From JARYGU01 sp033795365 (GTDB taxonomy: Bacteria; Pseudomonadota; Alphaproteobacteria; Rhizobiales; Rhizobiaceae), in contig JARYGU010000014.1 in the NCBI GenBank assembly GCA_033795365.1, positions 62,001-126,000 on the forward strand: a DNA stretch of 64,000 bases, in the 5' to 3' direction. Both the position numbers and the translations under genes were made by a program. A model generated the notes under the pieces. The model had not been told where the DNA came from, ran no database searches, and saw only the letters and a list, made by a program, of their open reading frames with translations. This document shows, piece after piece, positions 45,233 to 54,750 of this stretch; position 1 is the first letter of the stretch, and each line of letters begins with the position of its first letter.

Positions 45233-45937
45233 ATGGGCTCTTTCGACTTTGTTACGATTTTCTTTCTCGTCGCTGCGGTGGTTATCTTCCTGCAACTGCG
45301 CAATGTCCTCGGCCGCCGCACCGGCAGCGAACGCCCGCCATTCGATCCCTATTCGAAACGGGAAGCCAGCGAGCCGGCAGACGCCGGCGACCGCGGCAAG
45401 GTAGTCACGCTGCCGCGGCGCGAGGGCGCCGAGGAGGTGGAAAACCCCTATGCGTCGGTGGACGCATTCACGCCCGCCGGATCGGCGCTCAACGATTCGC
45501 TTCGCGCGGTCGTCAAGGCCGATCCCTCTTTCGAGCCGAAGGAGTTCCTGAACGGCGCTCGCATGGCCTATGAGATGATCGTCGTCGCCTTCGCGGACGG
45601 CGATCGCAAGACGCTGAAGAATCTCCTGTCGCGGGAAGTCTACGAAGGCTTCGATGCGGCGATATCCGAGCGTGAAGGCCGTGGCGAGGTGGTGAAGTCG
45701 AGTTTCGTCGGAATCGAGAAGGCGGATATCGTTTCCGCTGAGGTCAAGGACAACGAAGTCAACGTCACCCTTCGAATCGTCAGCCAGTTGATCTCCGCAA
45801 CCTATGACAAGGCCGGTGAACTCATCGACGGCGATGCGGAAACGGTTGCCGAAGTCAACGACCTGTGGACCTTCGCCCGCGACATCCGCTCCCGTGATCC
45901 GAACTGGAAGCTGATCGCCACCGAATCCGAAGGCTGA
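45233..45937 (+). CDS. Tim44/TimA-family putative adaptor protein
   Basis: 234 residues. One N-terminal membrane helix (FDFVTIFFLVAAVVIFLQL) anchors it in the inner membrane with the rest in the cytoplasm. A variable charged linker follows, then a Tim44-like domain from about residue 85 (FEPKEFLNGARMAYEMIVVAF). The domain resembles that of mitochondrial Tim44, which links the import channel to Hsp70; the bacterial role is unclear. ATG 45233 is chosen; the ORF is open to 45167. mltA starts 11 nt downstream, so they are cotranscribed. Confidence 0.85.
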   Translation: MGSFDFVTIFFLVAAVVIFLQLRNVLGRRTGSERPPFDPYSKREASEPADAGDRGKVVTLPRREGAEEVENPYASVDAFTPAGSALNDSLRAVVKADPSFEPKEFLNGARMAYEMIVVAFADGDRKTLKNLLSREVYEGFDAAISEREGRGEVVKSSFVGIEKADIVSAEVKDNEVNVTLRIVSQLISATYDKAGELIDGDAETVAEVNDLWTFARDIRSRDPNWKLIATESEG

Positions 45938-45948
45938 CCGGTTTCTCC

Positions 45949-47061
45949 ATGGATTTCCGCCTGCAACCGGCCAGTTTTGCAGAGTTGCCCGGCTGGCGGG
46001 ATGACGATCCTTCGCCGCTTTTTGCGGCCGTTGCAAGAAGTCGCGACCATATCCTTGGTGTCAAACCCTACCGTACGGGATCTCTCGGGATAACGGCCGA
46101 GGATCTCCTGCCGGCCTTCGAAGCGGCATCTCTCTGTCAGGCCGACGCGAAAAGCAGCCGGGCCTTCTTCGAAAGCTGGTTCACGCCGTTCCGTATCGAA
46201 AAGAAAGATGGCTCTGCAGGCTTCGTGACAGCCTATTACGAGCCGGAGATTGAAGTCAGGACGGAGCGCGACGACGAATACCGCTTCCCCTTCTATCGTC
46301 GTCCGGAAGATCTGGTCGATCTCGATGATTCCAACCGGCCGGAGGGAATCGATCCGTATTTCGCATTTGCACGCCGGGAAGGCGGCCGGATAATGGAATA
46401 TCCGGATCGCGCGGCGATCGAACAGGGCTTTCTAAGCGGCCGAAACCTGGAGATCGCCTATGCGCGATCGAAGGTGGATGTCTTCTTCGCGCATATTCAG
46501 GGTGCGGCGAGATTGCTTTATCCGGACGGTTCGGTTCGCCGCATTACCTATGCGTCAAAAACCGGGCACCGCTTTTTTCCCATAGGAAAGCTTCTGATCG
46601 AGCGCGGCGAGATCGAAGCCGCGACGGTATCGATGGCGTCGATCCGTGATTGGCTGGCGTGCCACTCAGCGGCGGTCGACGAGGTGCTGTGGCATAATCG
46701 CTCCTTTATCTTCTTCCGCGAGGCGCCGGTGGAGGATATTGGCTTGGGACCGGTCGCCGCCGCGAAGGTACCGCTTGTGGCAGGGCGATCGCTGGCGGTC
46801 GACCGTCAGATTCACACGTTCGGCGTGCCCTTCTTCATCGACAGCCCGACGCTGACCCATATAGATGGCGGGCGGCCCTTTCGCCGCCTGATGCTTGCGC
46901 TCGATACCGGTTCGGCGATCGTGGGCCCTGCGCGCGGTGATATCTTCACTGGATCGGGCGATGCTGCGGGCGATCTGGCGGGGCATGTGCGAAACGAAGC
47001 CGATTTCTATATATTCGTCCCGAAGACGGCTGTCGCAAGGCTTACGCATGGCCAAGGATAA
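45949..47061 (+). CDS. mltA: MltA-family lytic murein transglycosylase
   Basis: 370 residues. MltA-type domain with GFVTAYYEPEIEVR in the N-terminal half and the C-terminal 3D domain including HIDGGRPFRRLMLALDTGSAI and GPARGDIFTGSGDAAG, whose Asp residues form the catalytic site in E. coli MltA. It cuts peptidoglycan with formation of 1,6-anhydro ends. No signal peptide or lipobox is visible at this start, and no upstream start codon is available in frame before the preceding gene's stop. Between the Tim44-domain gene (11 nt) and smr (14-nt overlap). Confidence 0.9.
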   Translation: MDFRLQPASFAELPGWRDDDPSPLFAAVARSRDHILGVKPYRTGSLGITAEDLLPAFEAASLCQADAKSSRAFFESWFTPFRIEKKDGSAGFVTAYYEPEIEVRTERDDEYRFPFYRRPEDLVDLDDSNRPEGIDPYFAFARREGGRIMEYPDRAAIEQGFLSGRNLEIAYARSKVDVFFAHIQGAARLLYPDGSVRRITYASKTGHRFFPIGKLLIERGEIEAATVSMASIRDWLACHSAAVDEVLWHNRSFIFFREAPVEDIGLGPVAAAKVPLVAGRSLAVDRQIHTFGVPFFIDSPTLTHIDGGRPFRRLMLALDTGSAIVGPARGDIFTGSGDAAGDLAGHVRNEADFYIFVPKTAVARLTHGQG

Positions 47062-47614
47062 ACCGCTCAGCAACGAGGACAGGATCCTGTGGGGCAAGGT
47101 TGCGCGAACCGCAAGGCCGATGCCCGGACGCCTGGAGGAGCTTGCCGAATTCGAAGAAGCGCTCCGTTCGCAGAAGGAAGCAAAGGACGCTTCGCCCTCG
47201 CCCAAGCTGCAGGAAGGTGCCGACCGGCAGGGAATACCGCTGACGGCGGGAAAGAGATCCGAGGAACGGCGCCATCATCCGCTGGAGCGGCCCGTCAAGC
47301 GCAAGATCGCCAAGGGACGCCTGCCCCTCGAAGCTCGCATAGACTTGCATGGAATGATACAAAGTGAAGCCCATGGCCTTCTGCTGGGCTTCCTCATACG
47401 GGCGCACGAGAGAGGCCTCAGGCATGTCCTGGTGATCACCGGAAAGGGCGCGTCGATCGGTAGCGACGGGGCGTTGAAAAGAGCGGTGCCCTTGTGGTTT
47501 TCGCTGCCCGAATTCCGGTCGCTCATCTCATCCTACGAGCCGGCCGCGCGCAATCACGGAGGCGAAGGCGCCCTCTATGTGCGCCTCAGCCGGCCGCCGG
47601 GAGAGCGGCGATGA
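47048..47614 (+). CDS. Smr-domain protein
   Basis: 188 residues. The C-terminal half is a Smr (small MutS-related) domain: ARIDLHGMIQSEAHGLLLGF with the LDxH-like motif and VLVITGKGASIGSDGALKRA with the TGKG motif. Stand-alone Smr proteins are nucleases, acting on DNA or on mRNA at collided ribosomes (as with E. coli SmrB). The N-terminal 90 residues are charged and probably flexible. It overlaps mltA by 14 nt and the XRE regulator by 4 nt (ATGA). Confidence 0.87.
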   Translation: MAKDKPLSNEDRILWGKVARTARPMPGRLEELAEFEEALRSQKEAKDASPSPKLQEGADRQGIPLTAGKRSEERRHHPLERPVKRKIAKGRLPLEARIDLHGMIQSEAHGLLLGFLIRAHERGLRHVLVITGKGASIGSDGALKRAVPLWFSLPEFRSLISSYEPAARNHGGEGALYVRLSRPPGERR

Positions 47615-47991
47615 CGACGCCCTTCGGTGTTGCGGTACGCCACCTGCGCGCCAGGAAGGGCGTCTCGCAAAAAGAGATGGCCAAGGCGCTGGGGGTGAGC
47701 CCCGCCTATCTTTCCGCTCTTGAGCATGGCCGCCGCGGCACGCCGAGCTTCGATTTCCTGCAACGGGTGGCGGGTTATTTCAACATCATATGGGACGAAG
47801 CCGAGGAACTCTTCCGCATCGCGCAGATTTCGGACCCTCGCGTCACCATCGACACCGCCGGGCTTCCACCCGAATATACCGCCTTTGCGAACCGGCTTTC
47901 GGCCGAAATTCGGCATCTTTCGCCCGAGACCGTTCGCCGTCTGGCCGGCATTCTGGAAAAAGAATGCAATTTGGCCGCAAAAGCCCGTTGA
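47611..47991 (+). CDS. XRE-family helix-turn-helix regulator
   Basis: 126 residues. An N-terminal HTH_3 domain covers residues 6-60: VRHLRARKGVSQKEMAKALG, VSPAYLSALEHGRRGTPS. The rest is helical, with no recognisable ligand domain. It overlaps the smr stop and so belongs to the Tim44-mltA-smr transcript. gyrB starts 134 nt downstream on the same strand. Its target genes are unknown. Confidence 0.85.
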   Translation: MTTPFGVAVRHLRARKGVSQKEMAKALGVSPAYLSALEHGRRGTPSFDFLQRVAGYFNIIWDEAEELFRIAQISDPRVTIDTAGLPPEYTAFANRLSAEIRHLSPETVRRLAGILEKECNLAAKAR

Positions 47992-48125
47992 TCCCCTGAT
48001 TTCTGCCGCGATTCAGAGCGACAGGATTTGGAACTTGGGCCAAAAACCCTATATTCCTCTTGGCCGGAAAACCGGTGATTCGCCGCGCGTTCCGCCTCTC
48101 CCGAGAACTCTGGAAAGACTGTTGA

Positions 48126-50561
48126 ATGACTGACATATCCGAGACCGAAAACGGCGGCCCGGCCGAATATGGCGCAGACTCCATCAAGGTTCTGAAAGGC
48201 CTTGATGCGGTGCGCAAGCGGCCAGGCATGTATATCGGCGATACGGACGATGGCTCGGGCCTGCATCACATGGTCTATGAGGTCGTGGACAACGCGATCG
48301 ACGAAGCGCTTGCCGGACACGCCGATATCGTAACGGTCACGCTCAATCCGGATGGCTCCGTCACCGTGACCGACAACGGTCGCGGCATCCCGACGGATAT
48401 CCACAAGGAAGAGGGCGTCTCGGCGGCGGAGGTCATCATGACCCAGCTCCACGCGGGCGGCAAGTTCGACCAGAATTCCTACAAGGTTTCCGGCGGCCTT
48501 CATGGCGTCGGCGTTTCGGTCGTCAATGCGCTTTCGGTCATGCTGAAGCTGAAGATCCGCCGCGCCGGCAAGATCCATGAAATGAGTTTCACCCACGGCG
48601 TGGCCGACGGTCCGCTGACGGTAACGGGCGATTGCGGGGACGAAACCGGGACCGAGGTCACCTTCCTCCCCAGCAGCGAAACCTTTTCGAAGATAGAATT
48701 CGACTATGCCACGCTCGAGCATCGCCTGCGCGAGCTCGCCTTCCTCAATTCGGGCGTGCGCATCCTTCTGACCGATCGCCGGCATTCGGATATCAAGCAG
48801 GACGAGATGATCTATGACGGCGGCCTGGAGGCTTTCGTCGCCTATCTCGATCGGGCGAAGAAGCCGCTCGTCGCCCAGCCTGTTTCCATCCGCAGCGAGA
48901 AGGACGGCATCACCGTCGAGGTCGCGATGTGGTGGAACGACAGCTACCATGAAAACGTGTTGTGCTTCACCAACAACATTCCGCAACGCGATGGCGGCAC
49001 GCATCTCGCCGGATTCCGTGGTGCGCTGACACGTCAGCTCGTCTCGTATGCCGACACCTCGGGCATCATGAAGAAGGAGAAGGTGACGCTCACCGGCGAC
49101 GATTGCCGGGAAGGGCTGACGGCCGTGCTTTCGGTCAAGGTGCCCGATCCGAAATTCTCTTCGCAGACGAAGGACAAGCTCGTCTCCTCCGAGGTGCGGC
49201 CGGTCGTGGAAAGCCTCGTCAACGAGGCGCTGAACCAGTGGCTCGAGGAACATCCGAGCGATGCGAAGATCCTCGTCGGCAAGGTTGTGGAGGCGGCTGC
49301 GGCCCGTGAAGCGGCGCGCAAGGCGCGCGAGCTTACCCGGCGCAAAGGCGCTCTCGACATTTCCTCGCTGCCGGGAAAGCTTGCGGACTGTTCGGAACGC
49401 GATCCGACAAAATCGGAACTCTTTCTCGTGGAGGGCGATTCGGCCGGCGGCTCGGCCAAGCAGGGCCGTTCGCGAGAGAATCAGGCAATCCTGCCGCTGC
49501 GCGGAAAGATCCTGAATGTCGAGCGTGCCCGCTTCGACAAGATGCTGTCGAGCCAGGAAATCGGGACACTGATCACCGCGCTCGGCACGTCCATCGGTAA
49601 GGACGAGTTCAATCCGGACAAGCTGCGTTATCACAAGATCATCATCATGACGGATGCCGACGTCGACGGCGCCCACATCCGTACGCTGCTCCTCACCTTC
49701 TTCTTCCGCCAGATGCCGGAGCTGATCGAGCGGGGGCACCTCTATATCGCCCAGCCGCCGCTCTATAAGGTGGCGCGCGGCAAGTCTGCCCAGTATCTCA
49801 AGGACGAGAAGGCTTTCGAGGATTATCTCGTCACCACCGGACTCGACGAAGCAGCGCTGGAGCTTGGGACGGGCGAGGTCCGGGTAGGCGAGGACATGCG
49901 CGAGGTGGTCCTGGACGCGCTGAGGCTGAGATCGCTGGTCGACGGTCTGCATTCACGCTATAGCCGCTCGATCGTCGAACAGGCCGCAATCGCCGGCGCT
50001 CTCAACCTGGAACTCAGTCATAACCGGGAGCAATTCGAGGAGAAGGCGCAGGAAGTGGCGCGTCGCCTCGATCTCATCGCCGAGGAAACCGAACGCGGCT
50101 GGTCCGGCTCCGTCGCTGCGGATGGCGGGTTGACGTTCGAGCGGATGGTGCGCGGCGTCAAGGAGTTCGCGCATCTCGACATGGCGCTCATCGGTTCTTC
50201 GGATGCCCGGCATATCGATCAGATGACGCCGCGCCTCAAGGAAATCTATGAGACATCTCCACAGCTTCGCCGCAAGGACGGCTTGACGGAGATCAGCGGC
50301 CCCAGGGCGCTTCTGGACGCCATTTTCGCCATAGGCCGCAAGGGTCTTTCGATGCAGCGCTACAAGGGGCTCGGCGAGATGAATGCCGAACAGCTCTGGG
50401 AAACGACGCTCGATCCGAACGTGCGTTCGCTGCTGCAGGTCAAGGTGACGGATGCGACGGATGCGGACGGCCTGTTCTCCCGCCTGATGGGAGACGAGGT
50501 GGAGCCGCGGCGTGATTTCATTCAGGAAAATGCGCTGAGCGTCGCCAATCTCGACATCTGA
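48126..50561 (+). CDS. gyrB: DNA gyrase subunit B
   Basis: 811 residues, full length. ATPase subunit of gyrase. GHKL ATP-binding motifs: VDNAIDEALAGHA, VTDNGRGIPTDIHKEEG, and the lid KVSGGLHGVGVSVVNALS. The Toprim domain has LFLVEGDSAGGSAKQGRSRE and IIIMTDADVDGAHI. The C-terminal QRYKGLGEMNAEQLWETTLD is typical. The long form matches GyrB rather than ParE. Located about 8 kb from the predicted origin. Confidence 0.97.
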   Translation: MTDISETENGGPAEYGADSIKVLKGLDAVRKRPGMYIGDTDDGSGLHHMVYEVVDNAIDEALAGHADIVTVTLNPDGSVTVTDNGRGIPTDIHKEEGVSAAEVIMTQLHAGGKFDQNSYKVSGGLHGVGVSVVNALSVMLKLKIRRAGKIHEMSFTHGVADGPLTVTGDCGDETGTEVTFLPSSETFSKIEFDYATLEHRLRELAFLNSGVRILLTDRRHSDIKQDEMIYDGGLEAFVAYLDRAKKPLVAQPVSIRSEKDGITVEVAMWWNDSYHENVLCFTNNIPQRDGGTHLAGFRGALTRQLVSYADTSGIMKKEKVTLTGDDCREGLTAVLSVKVPDPKFSSQTKDKLVSSEVRPVVESLVNEALNQWLEEHPSDAKILVGKVVEAAAAREAARKARELTRRKGALDISSLPGKLADCSERDPTKSELFLVEGDSAGGSAKQGRSRENQAILPLRGKILNVERARFDKMLSSQEIGTLITALGTSIGKDEFNPDKLRYHKIIIMTDADVDGAHIRTLLLTFFFRQMPELIERGHLYIAQPPLYKVARGKSAQYLKDEKAFEDYLVTTGLDEAALELGTGEVRVGEDMREVVLDALRLRSLVDGLHSRYSRSIVEQAAIAGALNLELSHNREQFEEKAQEVARRLDLIAEETERGWSGSVAADGGLTFERMVRGVKEFAHLDMALIGSSDARHIDQMTPRLKEIYETSPQLRRKDGLTEISGPRALLDAIFAIGRKGLSMQRYKGLGEMNAEQLWETTLDPNVRSLLQVKVTDATDADGLFSRLMGDEVEPRRDFIQENALSVANLDI

Positions 50562-50642
50562 CCAATTTGCCCGCACGCAAGCATCCTGCGGCGCAAAGGT
50601 GCAGGGTGCCTTTCAAATCCCATTCCGATCGATGCTATCGCA

Positions 50643-50924
50643 TCAGTGCGGCTGCCAGCTTACGACAAGCTCTTCGCGGAAGGCGAAGCGCTTGAGATGA
50701 TCGGCAACGACGTCCTGAAGCCTTGTAAGACCCTCTTCGGAGTCGAGGGTCATGGTAAGCCCTGCCTTGTCCGCTGCAAGCGAGAGAGTGGAGCCGGGGC
50801 TGAATGGAACGAAGCCTTTCGCCGCATCGAAGCTGACTTCGAATTTGTGGCTCCAGTGCTTGCAGAGCTGCTGCAGGTAGCGGCTGGCATTGGCTGTTTC
50901 GACGCGCGCGACGGATGAGGGCAT
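50643..50924 (-). CDS. DUF2218 protein
   Basis: 93 residues. It matches DUF2218 by overall pattern: an N-terminal SSVARVETANASRYLQQLCK block, a central HKFEVSF, and a C-terminal DVVADHLKRFAFREELVVSW. The function is unknown; in other bacteria such genes often sit near iron or siderophore transport genes. It is 102 nt after the methyltransferase gene on the same strand and is probably the last gene of the riboswitch-controlled operon. Confidence 0.75.
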   Translation of the reverse strand: MPSSVARVETANASRYLQQLCKHWSHKFEVSFDAAKGFVPFSPGSTLSLAADKAGLTMTLDSEEGLTRLQDVVADHLKRFAFREELVVSWQPH

Positions 50925-51026
50925 GAAGCTGTTCCGTTCGGTTTTGGGCGATTGTTCGGGACGAAGTTGCCGACGGATGTGGTGCCGGAAATAAAATCAT
51001 ACCGGCCGGATATTCTCAACTGCGGC

Positions 51027-51815
51027 TCATGAAGCCGTATCGTCTCTGCGGGCGCTAAGGATGAAGCGGCGATAGACGAAGGTCCTGAGCTTGTTTCGCA
51101 GGTCGGCACTTCGGCGTTGGGCGGTCGCGATCGGTGCATGCGAATGTAATGCGATATCGCCGAAACCGGCTGCGGAAATCAGGGGAAGCAGTCTTTCCGC
51201 CGTCAGCCCGTCGCCGAAAGGCAGACGCGACATGATCCGGCCATGCCGTTCACCAAGTGCGCCGTCATAGTGCATATCCGGTCCGAGGATCCTGTCGATC
51301 CGTCTGATGAGCCATGCGGCGAGCCTCCCGGCAGGCCGGGGCTGTGCCCAGTTGCCGTCGAAGACGAGGAGCGTGCCGCCGGGCTTCAGGATACGGTGCC
51401 ATTCGCGGAAGGCCGCCTCCGGCTCCGTCAGAGTCCAGACGAGGTGACGGCAGATGATGGCGTCGTAGCTCTCGTCGGGCTCCATCGTATTCTCCGCGTC
51501 GGCGAGAAGAAATCGCAACCGGCTTTTGCCGGCGTGCTTGCGCCGGGCGACCTGCAGCATGGCATCGGAGAAATCGAGTGCGGTGACATCATGCCCGAGA
51601 TCGTGGACGAGCCGGGTGACCTCACCTGTCCCGCAGGCAAGTTCCAGGACGCGTATCGGTGCCGTTCCAAGGCATTGCCGTATAGGCTCCTGCCACGCGG
51701 CAAATTCCGGTCCGGGCGGAATACGATGCCCGAATGCGAGATCGAACGTCTCCGATCGCTTCGACCAGTAGTCGCGGATCTCTTCCTTGAGATTGAAGTT
51801 CTGCTGCATTTTCAT
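51027..51815 (-). CDS. Class I SAM-dependent methyltransferase
   Basis: 262 residues. SAM-binding motif I is VLELACGTGEVTRLVHDLG, then VTALDFSDAMLQVARRKH, and ICRHLVWTLTEPEAAFREW later, as in the Methyltransf_11 family. The substrate is unknown. It starts 3 nt after the stop of the ABC ATPase gene, so it is translationally linked to the transporter operon. A role in modifying an imported corrinoid, or in siderophore metabolism, is speculative. Confidence 0.82.
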   Translation of the reverse strand: MKMQQNFNLKEEIRDYWSKRSETFDLAFGHRIPPGPEFAAWQEPIRQCLGTAPIRVLELACGTGEVTRLVHDLGHDVTALDFSDAMLQVARRKHAGKSRLRFLLADAENTMEPDESYDAIICRHLVWTLTEPEAAFREWHRILKPGGTLLVFDGNWAQPRPAGRLAAWLIRRIDRILGPDMHYDGALGERHGRIMSRLPFGDGLTAERLLPLISAAGFGDIALHSHAPIATAQRRSADLRNKLRTFVYRRFILSARRDDTAS

Positions 51816-51818
51816 CCT

Positions 51819-52583
51819 TCAGCCGGCGATATAGTGGATATGATGCCGTCCGTGATGCGGCGACCGTTCGACATGCGCGCGTACGCCGAACACGCGGGAG
51901 ATAAGCTCTTCCGTCAGAACCTCCTCGGGCGTCCCGGCGGCAACGACGCGTCCGCGATGGAGAACGGCCAGCCGATCGCAGAACATCGCCGCCAGATTGA
52001 GGTCGTGGAGCGCGATGATGCTGGTGAGGGGAAGTCTCGCGACGAGCGCGAGGATCTCGAGCTGGTGCTGGATATCGAGATGGTTCGTCGGCTCGTCGAG
52101 CAGGAGCTCGTTCGGAGCCTGAGCCAGAGCGCGGGCAATGTGCACGCGCTGGCGTTCGCCGCCCGAGAGCGTATGCCAGAACTGATGAGCCTTGGCCTCC
52201 ATATCGACATGGCGAAGCGCGCTTGCGACCGCCTCGTCGTCTTTCGCCGACCAGGGAGCCAGCGGCCCGCGGTGAGGCGTCCGGCCCAGCCGGACCACTT
52301 CGAGAACGGTGATTTGCGCGTCTGTCGTCGCCTGCTGTTCGACGAAAGCGATACGTCGCGCCACATCGAGTCGGCCCATCGAGGCGATATCGCTTCCGCC
52401 CAGTGCGATCATGCCGCTTTCGGCCTTTCTCAGCCGGCATATCAACCTCAGCAGGCTGGACTTGCCGGATCCGTTCGGACCGAGAAGCCCGAGCGTTCGC
52501 CCGGCCGGAACATCGATGCTGACGCCATCGACGATCATCGTCCCGCCGGTACCCCAGCGGACCGCATGCGTGGAAATGCTCAA
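51819..52583 (-). CDS. btuD: ABC transporter ATP-binding protein, BtuD/FecE type
   Basis: 254 residues. Walker A GPNGSGKSSLLRLICRL, Q-loop, signature LSGGERQRVHIARAL and Walker B ELLLDEPTNHLD, all of the FepC/BtuD class of vitamin B12 and iron-complex importers. It overlaps the permease gene by 4 nt. The symbol is by analogy: a cobalamin riboswitch upstream of the operon points to a corrinoid, but haem or ferric complexes cannot be excluded from the protein alone. Confidence 0.85.
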   Translation of the reverse strand: MSISTHAVRWGTGGTMIVDGVSIDVPAGRTLGLLGPNGSGKSSLLRLICRLRKAESGMIALGGSDIASMGRLDVARRIAFVEQQATTDAQITVLEVVRLGRTPHRGPLAPWSAKDDEAVASALRHVDMEAKAHQFWHTLSGGERQRVHIARALAQAPNELLLDEPTNHLDIQHQLEILALVARLPLTSIIALHDLNLAAMFCDRLAVLHRGRVVAAGTPEEVLTEELISRVFGVRAHVERSPHHGRHHIHYIAG

Positions 52584-53617
52584 TTTGGCCTCCTCGCCTT
52601 GTAGAGGATGAGAGCGAAAGCCGGTGCGCCGAAGAGCGCCGTGACCACGCCGATCGGCAGGATCTGCTGCGGAATGATGACCCGGGAAATGATGTCCGCC
52701 ACAACCATGAAGATCGCGCCGATCAGAACGCTCGCCGGAAGCAGCCGGAGATGGCCGGGGCCGACAAGAAAACGAGCCGCATGGGGAATGACCAGCCCGA
52801 CGAAGCCGATCGATCCGACGATGCTGACCATGGTCGCCGTCATCAGTGCGGTCATGCCGAGAAGAATGATGCGTATGCGAAGCACCCGGACGCCGAGCGC
52901 CGCCGCCGCGTCGGCGCCGAAGGTGAAGGCATCGAGCGCGCGCGCATGGAGCAGACAGACCGCGAACCCGCCGAGGGCGACCGGAGCGGCAAGATAGACG
53001 TCCGGCCAGCGCACGCCGCCGAGACTGCCGAGCAGCCAGAACATCACACCGCGCGCCTGCTCCGCATTGGCGGAGGTGGTGACGATATAGGAGGTCAGCG
53101 CATTGAAGAGCTGCGAGCCGGCGACACCGGCCAGAATGATGCGATCCGGGCCGCCGCCGGCACCGGCCGCAAGCAGGGACACGAGCGCAAAGGCGATGAC
53201 AGCTCCGAAGAAGGCGCCGGCCGAAAGCGTGAGCACCCCGGATCCGAAGCCGAGGATCATGACCGCGACCGCGCCCGTCGAAGCGCCGGCCGAGACGCCG
53301 AGCACATAAGGCTCGGCAAGCGGATTGCGCAGCAGAGCCTGCAGGATCGCGCCGGAAAGCGCGAGTGCGGCGCCGGCGCTGGCAGCAACCAGGGCGCGGC
53401 TGAGCCGGTAATCCCAGATGACGCCCTCGTGAATCCGGCTAAGCTCGTAGGTCGTACCCAGAAGCCGGTTGGTGATCGCCTTGCCCACCGCATCGAGCGG
53501 GATGGATATTTCCCCGATCGAGACGGCGAGGCTTATGGCAAAGCCGAGAAGAAGAAGCGCAAGGAAGGCAAGCGGCACCAGCGCCTGCCACTCCTGTCTG
53601 ATGAAGGCCCGATTCAC
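52580..53617 (-). CDS. btuC: ABC transporter permease, BtuC/FecCD type
   Basis: 345 residues with about ten hydrophobic helices. FecCD family blocks are present: ALSGAILQALLRNPLAEPYVLG (part of the helix 2-3 region), GVAGSQLFNALTSYI and GLVIPHAARFLVGPGHLRLLP. The start is GTG 53617, which overlaps the stop of the substrate-binding gene as GTGA; a longer ORF to 53881 is in the wrong frame for the upstream gene and is rejected. Confidence 0.88.
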   Translation of the reverse strand: MNRAFIRQEWQALVPLAFLALLLLGFAISLAVSIGEISIPLDAVGKAITNRLLGTTYELSRIHEGVIWDYRLSRALVAASAGAALALSGAILQALLRNPLAEPYVLGVSAGASTGAVAVMILGFGSGVLTLSAGAFFGAVIAFALVSLLAAGAGGGPDRIILAGVAGSQLFNALTSYIVTTSANAEQARGVMFWLLGSLGGVRWPDVYLAAPVALGGFAVCLLHARALDAFTFGADAAAALGVRVLRIRIILLGMTALMTATMVSIVGSIGFVGLVIPHAARFLVGPGHLRLLPASVLIGAIFMVVADIISRVIIPQQILPIGVVTALFGAPAFALILYKARRPN

Positions 53618-54654
53618 TTCGCCAGACCGAAGGTCTTGATGCCGGCGGCGAGACCTTCGATACCGTCGATGGTACGGATGGTCGGGTTCATCGATTGCGC
53701 ATCCATCAATACGAAACGCTTGTTGCGCACGGCGTCGAGCTCCCTGGTTACCGGGTCGTTTTCCAAGAAATCGATCTTTACTGCCGGATCGTCCGCCGAA
53801 TAGCGGCGGCGATCCATCGTGGCGATCACGATGACGGCGGGATCGGCCTCGGCTATCGTTTCCCAGCCGACCAGCGGCCATTCCTCTTCCGTCGTCACGA
53901 CGTTCTTCGCGCCGAGGGTCTTCAGGATATAGGCCGGGGCGCTGTTCTTGCCGGCGATGAATGCCTCTCCCGCAACCTCCTTGCTGGAGAACCAGAAAAC
54001 GATGGGAAGGTCCTTGCCCGATCCGCCGAGCGACGCCACTGCGTCCGCCTCGCGCCTTTTCAGCTTCTCTATCAGTGCCTCGCCGCGGTCCTGAACATCG
54101 AAGATCTGCGCCAGCTCCCCGATCTCCCGATAGATCAGATCCATGGTGAAGAGCTCCTTGCGCACCCCGTCGCCGCCCGCGGAATTGATCTTGGCGACGC
54201 AGTCGGCCGGCGAGACATAGGTCTCGATGTCGAGTTCGGAAAACTGCTCACGCTTCCCGACCGAACCCTCGGAACCGACATGCCATTCGTATTCGGCGGC
54301 GACGAGATCCGGCTCCTGCCCGACGACGGCCTCGAAGCTGGGGTCGTTGTCCGCAAGCCTTTTGATCCTCGCATTCGTTTCCGCGTATTCGAGAAGAACG
54401 GGGCCGAGCCAGACGGCCGTTCCGGCAATTCTGTCGGCCAGGCCGAGAGAGAACAGGATCTCGGTCATTCCCTGTCCGATGGAGACAACGCGTTCCGGCG
54501 TCTTGGTGAAGGTAACGGGCCTGCCGCAGTTCTCGAGTGTCAGCGGATAGGCGGTGGGGGCGGAGAATGCAGGAGCGGCGAAGCCGGCCCCGGCAAGCAG
54601 GGCAATGGCGGCGATGCGGCTCAATCCGCGTAATGTGGAAAAATATCTCATCAT
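53614..54654 (-). CDS. btuF: ABC transporter periplasmic substrate-binding protein, BtuF-like
   Basis: About 346 residues. Signal peptide in RIAAIALLAGAGFAAPAFSA, then a class III binding-protein fold with VVSIGQGMTEILFSLGLADRI and a long helix, typical of BtuF/FhuD/FepB. The start is ATG 54654 or ATG 54651 (GAGG upstream). First structural gene of the operon behind the cobalamin riboswitch, which supports a corrinoid ligand. The protein has no lipobox. Confidence 0.82.
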   Translation of the reverse strand: MMRYFSTLRGLSRIAAIALLAGAGFAAPAFSAPTAYPLTLENCGRPVTFTKTPERVVSIGQGMTEILFSLGLADRIAGTAVWLGPVLLEYAETNARIKRLADNDPSFEAVVGQEPDLVAAEYEWHVGSEGSVGKREQFSELDIETYVSPADCVAKINSAGGDGVRKELFTMDLIYREIGELAQIFDVQDRGEALIEKLKRREADAVASLGGSGKDLPIVFWFSSKEVAGEAFIAGKNSAPAYILKTLGAKNVVTTEEEWPLVGWETIAEADPAVIVIATMDRRRYSADDPAVKIDFLENDPVTRELDAVRNKRFVLMDAQSMNPTIRTIDGIEGLAAGIKTFGLAK

Positions 54655-54750
54655 GACCTCATGGAAAATGCTTGTGCGTTGGGGGAATGAAGGCAAAGGA
54701 GTGCCGCTCCGGACCTGCAAGGACCGGTGATCGGCGATGCGCGCTATCCG

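Noticed and set aside
47775..49952. A 725-codon minus-strand frame opposite gyrB
   Set aside because: Shadow of the gyrB codon pattern; gyrB is certain.
52580..53881. A 433-codon version of the btuC permease
   Set aside because: The extra N-terminal 88 residues are Arg-rich shadow of btuF; GTG 53617 overlapping the btuF stop gives the normal length.
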